Source of the DNA: a virus
Length of the DNA: 27,771 bases
IMG/VR virus record: IMGVR_UViG_3300032284_001070
Span: 1 to 27,771 of that record
Strand: one strand, 5' to 3'
Made by a program: the position numbers and the translations under genes
The notes under the pieces: generated by a model
Databases searched by the model: none
The model's input: the letters and a program-made list of their open reading frames with translations, nothing else
Told to the model about the DNA's origin: nothing
Shown here: positions 7,039 through 14,140 of the stretch, one piece after another
Numbering within the stretch: the stretch's first letter is position 1
How the letters are laid out: each line of letters opens with the position of its first letter

Positions 7039-8067
7039 ATGTCACAATCTTTCGTTCGTATCAAAGCAGGTGCTTATCGTGCAACAGACGTTAGCGGTAA
7101 GGTATTTCAATTAGTTGAGCAGTACAAGAATACTGCCAAAGGTGGTTATGTTACTGTCAAGAATGGCGGTGCATTTCCTGGCTTCCCAGATGACATCCGT
7201 GTCAAAGTTGACAGCATGAAAGACTACGAGTTCGTAGGTGCTGAAGATTACACAGGTCCTGTTGCAGATGTGGCAGAACCCGAAGTTGAAAAATCCGACG
7301 ACGAGCGCATGGCAGAGATTGCAGAGCGTTTTAACATCCTCACAGAAATGACCAAGGCCGCTACCGCAGGCGATATCCGTGCAATGATTGTTAGTGGCCC
7401 TCCTGGAGTTGGTAAGAGCTACGGCGTTGAGCAAGAGATTGAAAAAGCCACGCTGTTTGATCAGATCGCTGGACGCAAACTCAAAGCAGAAGTTGTCAAA
7501 GGCTCTGCAAGTGCAATTGGCTTGTACCAAGCCCTGTACAAGTACAGCGACGAGAACTGTGTGCTGGTGTTTGATGACTGCGACACTATCTTGTTTGACG
7601 ACATCTCGTTGAACTTGCTCAAAGGTGCTCTTGACTCGGGTAAGAAGCGCAAGATTTCTTGGTTGAGCGACAGCCGTGTGCTCAAGGAAGAAGGTATCCC
7701 AAACAGCTTCAACTTCCAAGGTAGCGTGATCTTCATCACCAACCTGAAGTTTGACAAGATGAAGAGCCAGCGTCTCAAGGACCACTTGGATGCATTGCAG
7801 AGCCGTTGTCACTATCTTGACCTGACCTTGGACACCATGCGTGACAAGATCCTGCGCATCAAGCAGATTGCCAAGACTGGTATGCTGTTCGACGACATGG
7901 ACATCAGTGAAGTTGGTTGCGATGAGATCATTGAGTTCATGGACAAGAACCAAAACAAACTGCGCGAGATGAGCCTGCGCATGGCAATCAAGGTTGCACA
8001 ACTGTACAAGAGCTTTCCAAACAACTGGCAAGCAATGGCGGCTACCACATGTATGCGTAGCGAGTAA
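7039..8067 (+). CDS. AAA-family ATPase
   Basis: A 342-aa protein with a Walker A motif (GPPGVGKS, about residues 120-127), Walker B (CVLVFDDCD, about residues 174-182), a sensor-1-like ITN (about residues 234-236) and a basic segment LQSRCHY that could supply the arginine finger. The first 80 or so residues form a separate non-ATPase region rich in beta-strand-forming residues. Proteins of this type recur in T4-like marine phages as AAA or MoxR-like ATPases of unknown role. It is expressed alone, from a near-consensus promoter upstream to a strong terminator downstream, and uses C/G-ending codons such as AAG, CTG and AAC heavily, which fits high expression. It could be a remodelling chaperone or DNA-associated motor; the sequence does not decide. 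Confidence 0.85.
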   Translation: MSQSFVRIKAGAYRATDVSGKVFQLVEQYKNTAKGGYVTVKNGGAFPGFPDDIRVKVDSMKDYEFVGAEDYTGPVADVAEPEVEKSDDERMAEIAERFNILTEMTKAATAGDIRAMIVSGPPGVGKSYGVEQEIEKATLFDQIAGRKLKAEVVKGSASAIGLYQALYKYSDENCVLVFDDCDTILFDDISLNLLKGALDSGKKRKISWLSDSRVLKEEGIPNSFNFQGSVIFITNLKFDKMKSQRLKDHLDALQSRCHYLDLTLDTMRDKILRIKQIAKTGMLFDDMDISEVGCDEIIEFMDKNQNKLREMSLRMAIKVAQLYKSFPNNWQAMAATTCMRSE

Positions 8068-8098
8068 AGAATTAAGCGGATAATATACCGTTTAATGG

Positions 8099-8125
8099 CT
8101 GTGGTTTGTTAGCTCCTTTCCACAG
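8099..8125 (+). repeat. Inverted repeat downstream of ATPase gene
   Basis: CTGTGG (8099-8104) and CCACAG (8120-8125) form a 6-bp stem with a 15-nt loop. Just before it, ATTAAGCGG and CCGTTTAAT (about 8071-8096) form another stem with one G-T pair. Both precede the main terminator and may be transcript 3'-end structures. Confidence 0.4.
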
Positions 8126-8135
8126 TCTCTTTTAA

Positions 8136-8170
8136 ACCCTACTACCTAACCCGTAGTAGGGTCTTTTTTT
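8136..8170 (+). terminator. Strong rho-independent terminator
   Basis: ACCCTACTAC (8136-8145) and GTAGTAGGGT (8153-8162) form a perfect 10-bp stem with a 7-nt loop, followed by CTTTTTTT (8163-8170). It ends the ATPase transcript. The last two T residues of the tail are also the first two bases of the next promoter's -35. Confidence 0.92.
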
Positions 8171-8197
8171 GACTCCTGCAGTCAGTTCGTGTATAAT
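8169..8197 (+). promoter_or_regulatory. Near-consensus sigma70 promoter, leaderless layout
   Basis: TTGACT (8169-8174), 17-nt spacer, TATAAT (8192-8197). The predicted start falls on the A of ATG 8204, 12 nt after the first base of the -10. No Shine-Dalgarno sequence is present. Confidence 0.85.
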
Positions 8198-8203
8198 TAC
8201 TGT

Positions 8204-9337
8204 ATGAAGACCTTTGAATATGTTGAAGACTACCTAGAGGTAATTGCTGGCAAGCGTCAGCTGGCCAGCGGCCTGCTGTCGCCTATATCATTGTTTGCTA
8301 GTTTTACTCCACTGGTAAACCTAGCACGGTACGATGTCAATTTCTTGGACAATGTAACAGATCAAACCACCAGCGGCAATGCTCTAACGGATAGGCAAGC
8401 TGAACTGGCTATCAAGCTGATACAGAAGTACAAGCGACAGCTACTCACACACAACATTGATATAGATGCAATCGATCCTCCACGGTATCGCAAGTCTCTG
8501 CGTATTCTTGACCGTACGAAAAAGGTAGAGCTGATTGATGGGGCCATACGCATGCGATTTCCTTATGAATCCAAGCTGATTGAATCTATCCGTGACGAAT
8601 CCAAGGAAAGCCAAGGACGCATACACTTTGATCGAGATGTCAAGTTGTGGAAGGTGGCACTCACTGAATACAATTTGAACTGGGCCTGTGAGTTTGCAAG
8701 ACTACACGGTTTCGAAATAGACAAGGCATTACAGGACCATATGGCAAACATTGTTGCATGTGAGCAATCGGAATTTAAAATTGAGCTGGTTCAAACAGAC
8801 AACGGGTTTGCTATCAGCAATGCCTCTGGCAGTTTAGTTGAGTATATCAACGCACACGGCGGCTTTGGGCTGGATAATACCGTGTTTTTAGCTGACATGT
8901 GCTCTGTGCTGGGCTATACCCTATCAGCTGAAGTAGAAGCGTTATTTGCGGAGATATTCACGGCTAGTGATGCACTACTGCTATACAACCGCAGTTACGA
9001 TTTCAATACAGCGCCGGATACCATTGGACGCATAGTGAGCTATGCTCAGCTGACCAATCGTTATCCTATCGTAACCTACAATCCTAATCCAGATGGTTCT
9101 TTGGTAGAGTGGCAACGGCATTTTGCACCCGAGGAAATTTTGGTGGTCAAGAATCAAAAACATAGTGATGTGCAGGTGCTTCCACAGCATAAATTAATAT
9201 ACAGTTCACAGATAATACGAAGCCTAGAACACATTCCTCTACTGGTAAGTCAGATCGGAATGATTGTAGGCTCAAGCAAACAGACCATGGTCACCGTGGC
9301 CGAGAAAATCTTCTACACCCAAATGAAATTAGGTTAG
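8204..9337 (+). CDS. Unknown replication-block protein with HARP-like segment
   Basis: A 377-aa protein. I start at ATG 8204; a GTG at 8189 lies within the promoter and would be upstream of the predicted transcription start. Residues about 107-174 (IRMRFPYESKLIESI, then IHFDRDVKLWKVAL) resemble the HARP domain of SMARCAL1-type annealing helicases: hydrophobic-PY, a helix, then a D..K.W.V strand pair. The remaining sequence is not recognised, although the C-terminal third ends in a hydrophobic IPLLVSQIGMIVGS segment. It lies directly before uvsW. The HARP-like call is by eye and suggests binding of branched or fork DNA; function is otherwise unknown. Confidence 0.7.
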   Translation: MKTFEYVEDYLEVIAGKRQLASGLLSPISLFASFTPLVNLARYDVNFLDNVTDQTTSGNALTDRQAELAIKLIQKYKRQLLTHNIDIDAIDPPRYRKSLRILDRTKKVELIDGAIRMRFPYESKLIESIRDESKESQGRIHFDRDVKLWKVALTEYNLNWACEFARLHGFEIDKALQDHMANIVACEQSEFKIELVQTDNGFAISNASGSLVEYINAHGGFGLDNTVFLADMCSVLGYTLSAEVEALFAEIFTASDALLLYNRSYDFNTAPDTIGRIVSYAQLTNRYPIVTYNPNPDGSLVEWQRHFAPEEILVVKNQKHSDVQVLPQHKLIYSSQIIRSLEHIPLLVSQIGMIVGSSKQTMVTVAEKIFYTQMKLG

Positions 9338-9344
9338 ATGATAT

Positions 9345-9374
9345 TTGCTTTTGTACTATCGTGTGTGTTAATAT
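9345..9374 (+). promoter_or_regulatory. Candidate promoter, leaderless layout
   Basis: TTGCTT (9345-9350), 18-nt spacer, TAATAT (9369-9374); an overlapping TATAAC lies at 9372-9377. The predicted start is at the A of ATG 9381, and there is no ribosome-binding sequence upstream of that ATG. Confidence 0.55.
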
Positions 9375-9380
9375 AACCAC

Positions 9381-10835
9381 ATGTTTGCAACACTAAAAAT
9401 AAAAGACGAAGTTAATGTAAAAATTGAAGGACTTGAATTATCAGATCGAACAGCTCTGGTAAAGAAATACAAGTACGAGATTCCTGGCGCTAGGTATCAG
9501 CCTAGCGTTCGTCTTGGCCGCTGGGATGGCAAGGTAGCCTACTTCCAGCTTGGAGGCACTACCTATATTAATCTGTTGCCGGATATCATTGAATATTTGG
9601 TTAGCCAAGGCTATCAAATAGAACTAGAAGACACTCGTGAGTACAAACGAGATTTCAGCTTCAGTCAAGTCAATGCACACAGTTACAGCCACATCATGTG
9701 GCCCAAAGGTCATCCTAAAGAAGGAGAACCCATGGAACTGCGAGACTATCAACCTGATATCATCAACAGGTTCTTTGACAACCCACAATGTGTACAAGAG
9801 ATCGCAACAGGTGCAGGTAAAACTGTGATCACAGCCGCACTATCAGATGCAGTATCGCAGTATGGTAGGAGCATTGTGATCGTGCCCAACAAGAGCCTGG
9901 TAACACAGACACACAAGGACTACAAGAACATGGGACTTGATGTTGGCGTGTACTTCGGGGACGATAAAGAATACAACCGCCAGCATACTATCTGTACCTG
10001 GCAAAGCCTTAACATACTGCTGAAAAATACTCAAGCTGGAACAGCTGAAGTGACCATTGGTGAGTTTATCGAAGGCGTTGTGGCCATTATTGTAGATGAA
10101 GTACACATGGCCAAAGCAGATGCATTAAAGACTCTGCTCACAGGGGTGTTTGCCCGGATACCTCTACGTTGGGGACTCACTGGAACTATCCCTAAGGATC
10201 CTTATGAGTTCATGGCCATTAGATGTAGTCTAGGCGATACTGTAGGACAACTGAGTGCAAGCGAACTACAGGCCGCAGGACACCTGGCCAACTGTCATGT
10301 TAACGTTATACAGCTACTGGACCATGTGGAGTACAGCAACTATCAGAGTGAACTCAAGTATCTATTAGAAACCACTGGCCGGTTAGACTATATAAGTACT
10401 CTAGTAGAGCGCATTCGAGAGACTGGCAATACCTTGATCTTGGTTGATAGGGTAGCGGCTGGCAAAGCTCTCCAAGAGAGAATTAAAGATGCTGTGTTTG
10501 TATCAGGGTCCACCAAGGCCACCGCGAGACAAGATGAATACGATGACATTGCCATTGCTGATGGCAAGGTTATTATTGCTACTTACGGTGTTGCCGCTGT
10601 GGGCATTAATATTCCTCGCATTTTCAATATGGTTTTACTTGAACCAGGCAAGAGCTTTGTGCGTGTCATACAGTCAATCGGTCGTGGAATACGCAAAGCA
10701 GAAGATAAGGACTTTGTTCAAATCTGGGACATAACCAGCACCTGCAAATTCGCCAAGAGACATCTAACCAAACGCAAACAGTTTTATAAGGAGGCTAACT
10801 ACCCCTTCACAATAGAAAAGGCAGAATGGCAATAA
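9381..10835 (+). CDS. uvsW: UvsW-type SF2 DNA helicase
   Basis: A 484-aa protein of the length and layout of T4 UvsW. An N-terminal DNA-binding domain (residues 1 to about 110) contains the conserved RLGRWDGK segment. The SF2 helicase core has Walker A (ATGAGKT, about residues 142-148), DEVH (about residues 237-240), LTGT motif III and motif VI (QSIGRGIRK, about residues 431-439). In T4, UvsW unwinds R-loops and branched DNA, drives fork regression and helps switch from origin- to recombination-dependent replication. It follows the HARP-like gene and overlaps the next gene by 10 nt. Confidence 0.95.
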   Translation: MFATLKIKDEVNVKIEGLELSDRTALVKKYKYEIPGARYQPSVRLGRWDGKVAYFQLGGTTYINLLPDIIEYLVSQGYQIELEDTREYKRDFSFSQVNAHSYSHIMWPKGHPKEGEPMELRDYQPDIINRFFDNPQCVQEIATGAGKTVITAALSDAVSQYGRSIVIVPNKSLVTQTHKDYKNMGLDVGVYFGDDKEYNRQHTICTWQSLNILLKNTQAGTAEVTIGEFIEGVVAIIVDEVHMAKADALKTLLTGVFARIPLRWGLTGTIPKDPYEFMAIRCSLGDTVGQLSASELQAAGHLANCHVNVIQLLDHVEYSNYQSELKYLLETTGRLDYISTLVERIRETGNTLILVDRVAAGKALQERIKDAVFVSGSTKATARQDEYDDIAIADGKVIIATYGVAAVGINIPRIFNMVLLEPGKSFVRVIQSIGRGIRKAEDKDFVQIWDITSTCKFAKRHLTKRKQFYKEANYPFTIEKAEWQ

Positions 10836-11335
10836 TGAGAATATTAACACTAGACAATGTGGCGTTTGAAATGAACGACATACCAGAAGAAGTAGATGAC
10901 CTAAGGTTCTGTGTATTTGACAACAGCGATCCCAAGGAGCCTGACTACTTTTTTATACCACTGATCTTTCTAGAGAGCTTTAACAGTCCAGCACTGGTAC
11001 TCAAGGTAGGAGACAATACTATAAAGATGCCAGTGGATTGGCAGGTGCTGATTGGAGAACATGATCTAGGGGATCTAGAAGTTGTTCCGCTTACCAGTAT
11101 AAACGATCGTGGGTTCAATGTGTTCTGCTTCAACCCACTGAGCAGTTTTAAACCAGAGTTTCACGGTATTGAAATCGTAGACATATATCAAGACGTTAAA
11201 TGGTATTTTCCCAAACTCAAGCCAGGGCAGATGCTGGCCATCCCATTAACGATTGGTAGCAAACCCATGTGTGCATATTTTATTAAAGATGTATCTCGAC
11301 AGAGCGAGGTAGTAGATTACGGAAAGGCGTGGTAA
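10826..11335 (+). CDS. Unknown conserved phage protein
   Basis: A 169-aa acidic protein starting inside the end of uvsW. ATG 10826 has AAAAGG about 5 nt upstream and is preferred; ATG 10835, which overlaps the uvsW stop, is the alternative. The sequence looks beta-rich, with no membrane segment or recognisable motif. Its overlaps with uvsW and with the cupin gene (TAATG) show it belongs to the replication-block operon. I do not recognise the family. Confidence 0.75.
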   Translation: MAIMRILTLDNVAFEMNDIPEEVDDLRFCVFDNSDPKEPDYFFIPLIFLESFNSPALVLKVGDNTIKMPVDWQVLIGEHDLGDLEVVPLTSINDRGFNVFCFNPLSSFKPEFHGIEIVDIYQDVKWYFPKLKPGQMLAIPLTIGSKPMCAYFIKDVSRQSEVVDYGKAW

Positions 11336-11676
11336 TGGAAAAATTAAACATTCATGACATAGGCGGAGAAGTGGTCAAGGACAACGAGACCTATGTGCTA
11401 AAGGATAACAAGACCTTGAAAAATCTTGTGTTAAGCAGTACACTACTTCGTGTAGGCCAGCAGACTCGCGGACATCGTCATCCAGGGCAGGAGGAAGTCT
11501 ACTTCTTTGTAACCGGACAGGGCAAGATGATTGTTGGTGATGAAACTGATGAGCCTTTTGTTGTACGTGCAGGAGATGTGGTACTGATTCCGGATGGAGT
11601 ATTCCACCGGGTGATTAATGATGGAGATTTTAACATGCTGTTCAATTGTGTTTTTGACGGAAAGCGTAATCACTGA
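11335..11676 (+). CDS. Single-domain cupin protein
   Basis: A 113-aa protein with both cupin motifs: GHRHPGQEEVYFFVTGQG (G-x-H-x-H-x4-E-x6-G, about residues 44-61) and GDVVLIPDGVFHRVIN (about residues 80-95), giving the expected metal ligands His-His-Glu-His. Small cupins act as sugar isomerases or epimerases, dioxygenases or binding proteins. Start at ATG 11335, overlapping the previous TAA, with GGAAAGG about 8 nt upstream. A sugar-related role linked to the glycan cassette is possible but unproven, because the gene sits within the replication operon. Confidence 0.88.
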   Translation: MEKLNIHDIGGEVVKDNETYVLKDNKTLKNLVLSSTLLRVGQQTRGHRHPGQEEVYFFVTGQGKMIVGDETDEPFVVRAGDVVLIPDGVFHRVINDGDFNMLFNCVFDGKRNH

Positions 11677-11939
11677 TGGGAACTCTTAAACCGGGTGCAA
11701 CCTACATCTATGAAAACGCAGGTGGTATAACATACCAGCGTGAGTTTGGTGCAGACCCTAGCACCCGAAAAGAAATAGGATACACATACGACCCACGCAC
11801 AGATGATGGGCGTCCACTGAGAGATCATCTCGAAGATGCCAAGATGTGGGGAGAGATACGCCGTATGGCGCGGACAAATCCCACATTGCAAGATGCACTA
11901 GAACGTGCTATAGTTATATACACCCTGAGTAAAGAGTAA
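11676..11939 (+). CDS. Unknown conserved small phage protein
   Basis: An 87-aa protein with TGATG and TAATG junctions to both neighbours, so it is translationally coupled. The N-terminal half (GATYIYENAGGITYQREFG) is followed by a helical C-terminus. I recall similar small proteins in T4-like cyanophages but no function. Its position just before gp62 places it in the DNA-replication operon. Confidence 0.75.
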   Translation: MGTLKPGATYIYENAGGITYQREFGADPSTRKEIGYTYDPRTDDGRPLRDHLEDAKMWGEIRRMARTNPTLQDALERAIVIYTLSKE

Positions 11940-12445
11940 TGGCAACCAAACCCAAAGCACCTGTTGATTACAATTCTAAGCTATACATTGGCAATGAATT
12001 GGCCGCACTGGACCGCAAGGACCGCGGCTATTACGACAGCATGACCACGGAAGAACAAAAGAAGTTTAGTCCGTTTCTCATGATACGCTGGGGTAGTAGT
12101 GTAGAAGCAGGTTCGCCGGATGAGAGATTGGTGCAAGCATACTATGTGCAGTCAACAAATGAATACCTGAACAAGTATTTCTTTTCATTGAGCAAGCATC
12201 CAAAGTTGCAGTGGCTACTGGCAACAACCATTAGTCCAAATGCAAAGACCAGACGCCATACCTGGATAGCAAACAAAAAACGTGAAGGCTCAGACAATAA
12301 GTTGAACAAGTTTTTGCGTGAAATTTATCCTCATCTGAAGGAAGACGAAATTGAGTTACTCCGAAGCATCAATGATAAAAGAGATCTTAAACAGTTGGCA
12401 AGGGACCACGGCTGGGATGACACAAGAATCAAAGAGTACTTTTAA
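11939..12445 (+). CDS. Clamp loader small subunit, gp62-like
   Basis: A 168-aa protein whose layout matches marine T4-like gp62 (clamp loader A subunit). It has a short N-terminal segment, then FSPFLMIRWGS, a helical YVQSTNEYLNKYFFSLSKHP region, a basic patch at TRRHTWIANKKREG, and a C-terminal ending of the type IELLRSINDKRDLKQLARDHGWDD. In T4, gp62 and gp44 form the 1:4 clamp loader that opens gp45 and places it on primer-template DNA. Neither gp44 nor gp45 is in the window. Similarity is judged from recalled family patterns rather than an alignment. Overlaps the next gene by 29 nt. Confidence 0.75.
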   Translation: MATKPKAPVDYNSKLYIGNELAALDRKDRGYYDSMTTEEQKKFSPFLMIRWGSSVEAGSPDERLVQAYYVQSTNEYLNKYFFSLSKHPKLQWLLATTISPNAKTRRHTWIANKKREGSDNKLNKFLREIYPHLKEDEIELLRSINDKRDLKQLARDHGWDDTRIKEYF

Positions 12446-13118
12446 ATGTCGGTACTGCGAAAAAGAATTCCGCAAGGAAACAACTCTTGTGGCACATCTC
12501 TGCGAACAAAAGCGCCGTTGGCAACAGGAAAAAGAAACAGGAGTGCAATGGGGACTACAAAGCTATTTGCAGTTCTATGAAACAACACAAGGAAGCGCCA
12601 AGCTAAAAAGTTATGAAGATTTTGTCACTAGCCCTTATTATAATTCTTTCGTTCGCTACGGCAGATATTGTGTATCTGTACGGGCTATCAATCGCCGCAG
12701 TTATTGTGAGTGGCTCTTAAAGAACAACAAGAAACTGGATCACTGGTGCAAGGATTCCTACTACGAAGAATGGTTGCTGGAATACCTGCGCAGGGAAAGT
12801 GTACAGGATGCACTGGAACGTGGACTAAAGGAAATGACAGACTATGCAGAAGCTCATCCAGAACTCAAGAACGGTTATGTCGATTACTTTCGGTACGGTA
12901 ATAGCAATCGTATCGTACACCATATATCAACAGGACGCATTAGTGCTTGGGTTGTTTATAATTGTGATACAGGAGTTGAGTTTCTTGACAAACTCATGGA
13001 AGACCAAATCTCGATCGTGATGCCCTACATTGATCCAGACCATTGGCATCGTAAATTAAAAGACTACATGGCTGATGCCGAGTGGTGCAAGATGATCCTC
13101 AAGGAAGCAGGCCTATGA
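12417..13118 (+). CDS. Zinc-finger protein of unknown function
   Basis: A 233-aa protein starting at ATG 12417 within the end of the gp62-like gene; the frame is open upstream, but that part lies antiparallel to nothing conserved and deep inside gp62. It carries a CxxC...HxC finger (Cys11, Cys14, His27, Cys29: KCRYCEKEF...VAHLC) followed by a long basic helix and a Tyr/Trp-rich body. Zinc fingers of this kind bind nucleic acid or protein. In T4 the gene after gp62 is regA, a translational repressor, but this product does not resemble RegA. It is coupled to the next gene by ATGA. Confidence 0.75.
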   Translation: MTQESKSTFKCRYCEKEFRKETTLVAHLCEQKRRWQQEKETGVQWGLQSYLQFYETTQGSAKLKSYEDFVTSPYYNSFVRYGRYCVSVRAINRRSYCEWLLKNNKKLDHWCKDSYYEEWLLEYLRRESVQDALERGLKEMTDYAEAHPELKNGYVDYFRYGNSNRIVHHISTGRISAWVVYNCDTGVEFLDKLMEDQISIVMPYIDPDHWHRKLKDYMADAEWCKMILKEAGL

Positions 13119-13708
13119 AATTTAAATCAGACATTGATATCGACTTTGGAGATCGTACTCAGATACTCAAAGCAATCAAGCACACACCTGCAAGCATACA
13201 GCGTGATGGTGCATTGATACAGCACAACACAGGAGTGTATGTTACGCCAATTCCAGTGGACCCAGAAAAGGGCATAGCCAGCATTGATCACGAAAGCGCA
13301 GACGAGCGTGGGTACATTAAATTGGACCTGCTGAATGTTAACCTGTATCAGAGTGTGCGCAATGAAGCACACCTGACTGTCCTGATGCAAACAGAGCCTG
13401 CATGGGACTTGTTCAACGCAGAACAGGCCTTCTTTGAGGAGTTAATACATGTAAAGGGTCACTGGAATCTGCTCAAGCGTATGCCGGAGCCTGTGGACAG
13501 TATTCCTAGGCTAGCAATGTTTTTAAGTGTTATACGCCCTGCAAAAAGACATTTGGCAGGAAAAACCTGGGCGGAAGTTGCCACAGAAGTTTGGAAAAAG
13601 CCAGAAGACAATTCCTACTACTTTAAGAAAAGTCACGCGATTGCGTATGCAAATCTAGTGGTAGTGAACATGAACCTGTTAGCCGAGCTTGCGTACCAGG
13701 GTAATTGA
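13115..13708 (+). CDS. Miniature DNA polymerase III alpha (DnaE)-like protein
   Basis: A 197-aa protein starting at ATG 13115 (ATGA overlap). Four blocks line up in order with bacterial DnaE. DIDIDFGDR (residues 6-14) matches the PDFDVDF catalytic strand. IQHNTGVYVTPIPV (residues 35-48) matches the HAGGVVIAP segment. YIKLDLLNV (residues 67-75) matches VKFDFLGL, whose Asp is the third catalytic residue. YYFKKSHAIAYA near the C-terminus matches FNKSHSAAYA. The PHP, fingers, beta-binding and OB regions are absent, against about 1160 residues in E. coli DnaE. It may be an active small polymerase-like protein, a decoy or a structural derivative; the sequence cannot tell. Confidence 0.7.
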   Translation: MKFKSDIDIDFGDRTQILKAIKHTPASIQRDGALIQHNTGVYVTPIPVDPEKGIASIDHESADERGYIKLDLLNVNLYQSVRNEAHLTVLMQTEPAWDLFNAEQAFFEELIHVKGHWNLLKRMPEPVDSIPRLAMFLSVIRPAKRHLAGKTWAEVATEVWKKPEDNSYYFKKSHAIAYANLVVVNMNLLAELAYQGN

Positions 13709-14080
13709 TCGTCTTTTACTTTTCTTGGCCGCGATTTCTTTAAGACTTACCAGTGGGCCAAATTTGATTTCTACATCTCTGCTGTTGAGAGTTTTTAAAC
13801 TGTATCTGAAAGGTGACCAGTCTGTGCGTAAAAATACATTTATAGGAATCAATCTATTGGATTCCCACCACCAATTTTCTCCTAGTGCTAGGAATAGTTT
13901 TTTCTCGTCGTCTGTTCGGAGCGCGGCAAAGTCGTAGACGCTGGTAATCACATCATCAACATTTTGGATGATGCCAATATACTCGTTACCACCATAGCCA
14001 ATGTAGCTGATGAAAGGATAGTTTTCTAATAATTGCCGATAGTATTCACTTAATTCGGGCTTCGGGGATTTTGTACTCAT
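13679..14080 (-). CDS. Unknown late protein, only minus-strand gene
   Basis: A 133-aa protein read from ATG at 14080-14078 to TAA at 13681-13679. The product has aromatic-rich segments (ISYIGYGGNEYIGIIQ, ENWWWESNRLIPIN) and a basic C-terminus; no family is recognised, though I recall similar proteins in T4-like cyanophages. A perfect TATAAATA late box lies just upstream on this strand. It runs convergently against the DnaE-like gene and overlaps it by 30 bp. A competing plus-strand frame (13689-13937) lacks a ribosome site and recognisable product, so I prefer this one. Confidence 0.7.
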   Translation of the reverse strand: MSTKSPKPELSEYYRQLLENYPFISYIGYGGNEYIGIIQNVDDVITSVYDFAALRTDDEKKLFLALGENWWWESNRLIPINVFLRTDWSPFRYSLKTLNSRDVEIKFGPLVSLKEIAAKKSKRRSITLVRKLG

Positions 14081-14086
14081 CAGTTC

Positions 14087-14094
14087 TATTTATA
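14087..14094 (-). promoter_or_regulatory. T4-type late promoter TATAAATA, leaderless layout
   Basis: TATAAATA reads 14094 to 14087 on the minus strand, an exact T4 late consensus. With the usual spacing, transcription would start at or next to ATG 14080, which has no ribosome-binding sequence. Confidence 0.8.
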
Positions 14095-14108
14095 GATTTC
14101 GAATCCGA

Positions 14109-14137
14109 TTGATTTACTTTTGAAAAGCCTGTATACT
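14109..14137 (+). promoter_or_regulatory. Sigma70 promoter, leaderless layout
   Basis: TTGATT (14109-14114), 17-nt spacer, TATACT (14132-14137). The predicted start is about 14144, the second of two consecutive ATG codons (14141 and 14144). No Shine-Dalgarno sequence is present. Confidence 0.75.
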
Positions 14138-14140
14138 CTA

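Noticed and set aside
7111-8031. 306-codon open frame on the minus strand
   Set aside because: It is the exact antisense of the AAA ATPase gene. The product is rich in Val, Leu, His and Cys with no motif, and there is no ribosome site. The biased codons of the ATPase explain the openness.
13689-13937. 82-codon plus-strand frame after the DnaE-like gene
   Set aside because: It overlaps the minus-strand gene, has no ribosome site, and the minus-strand frame has a perfect late promoter and a more protein-like composition.
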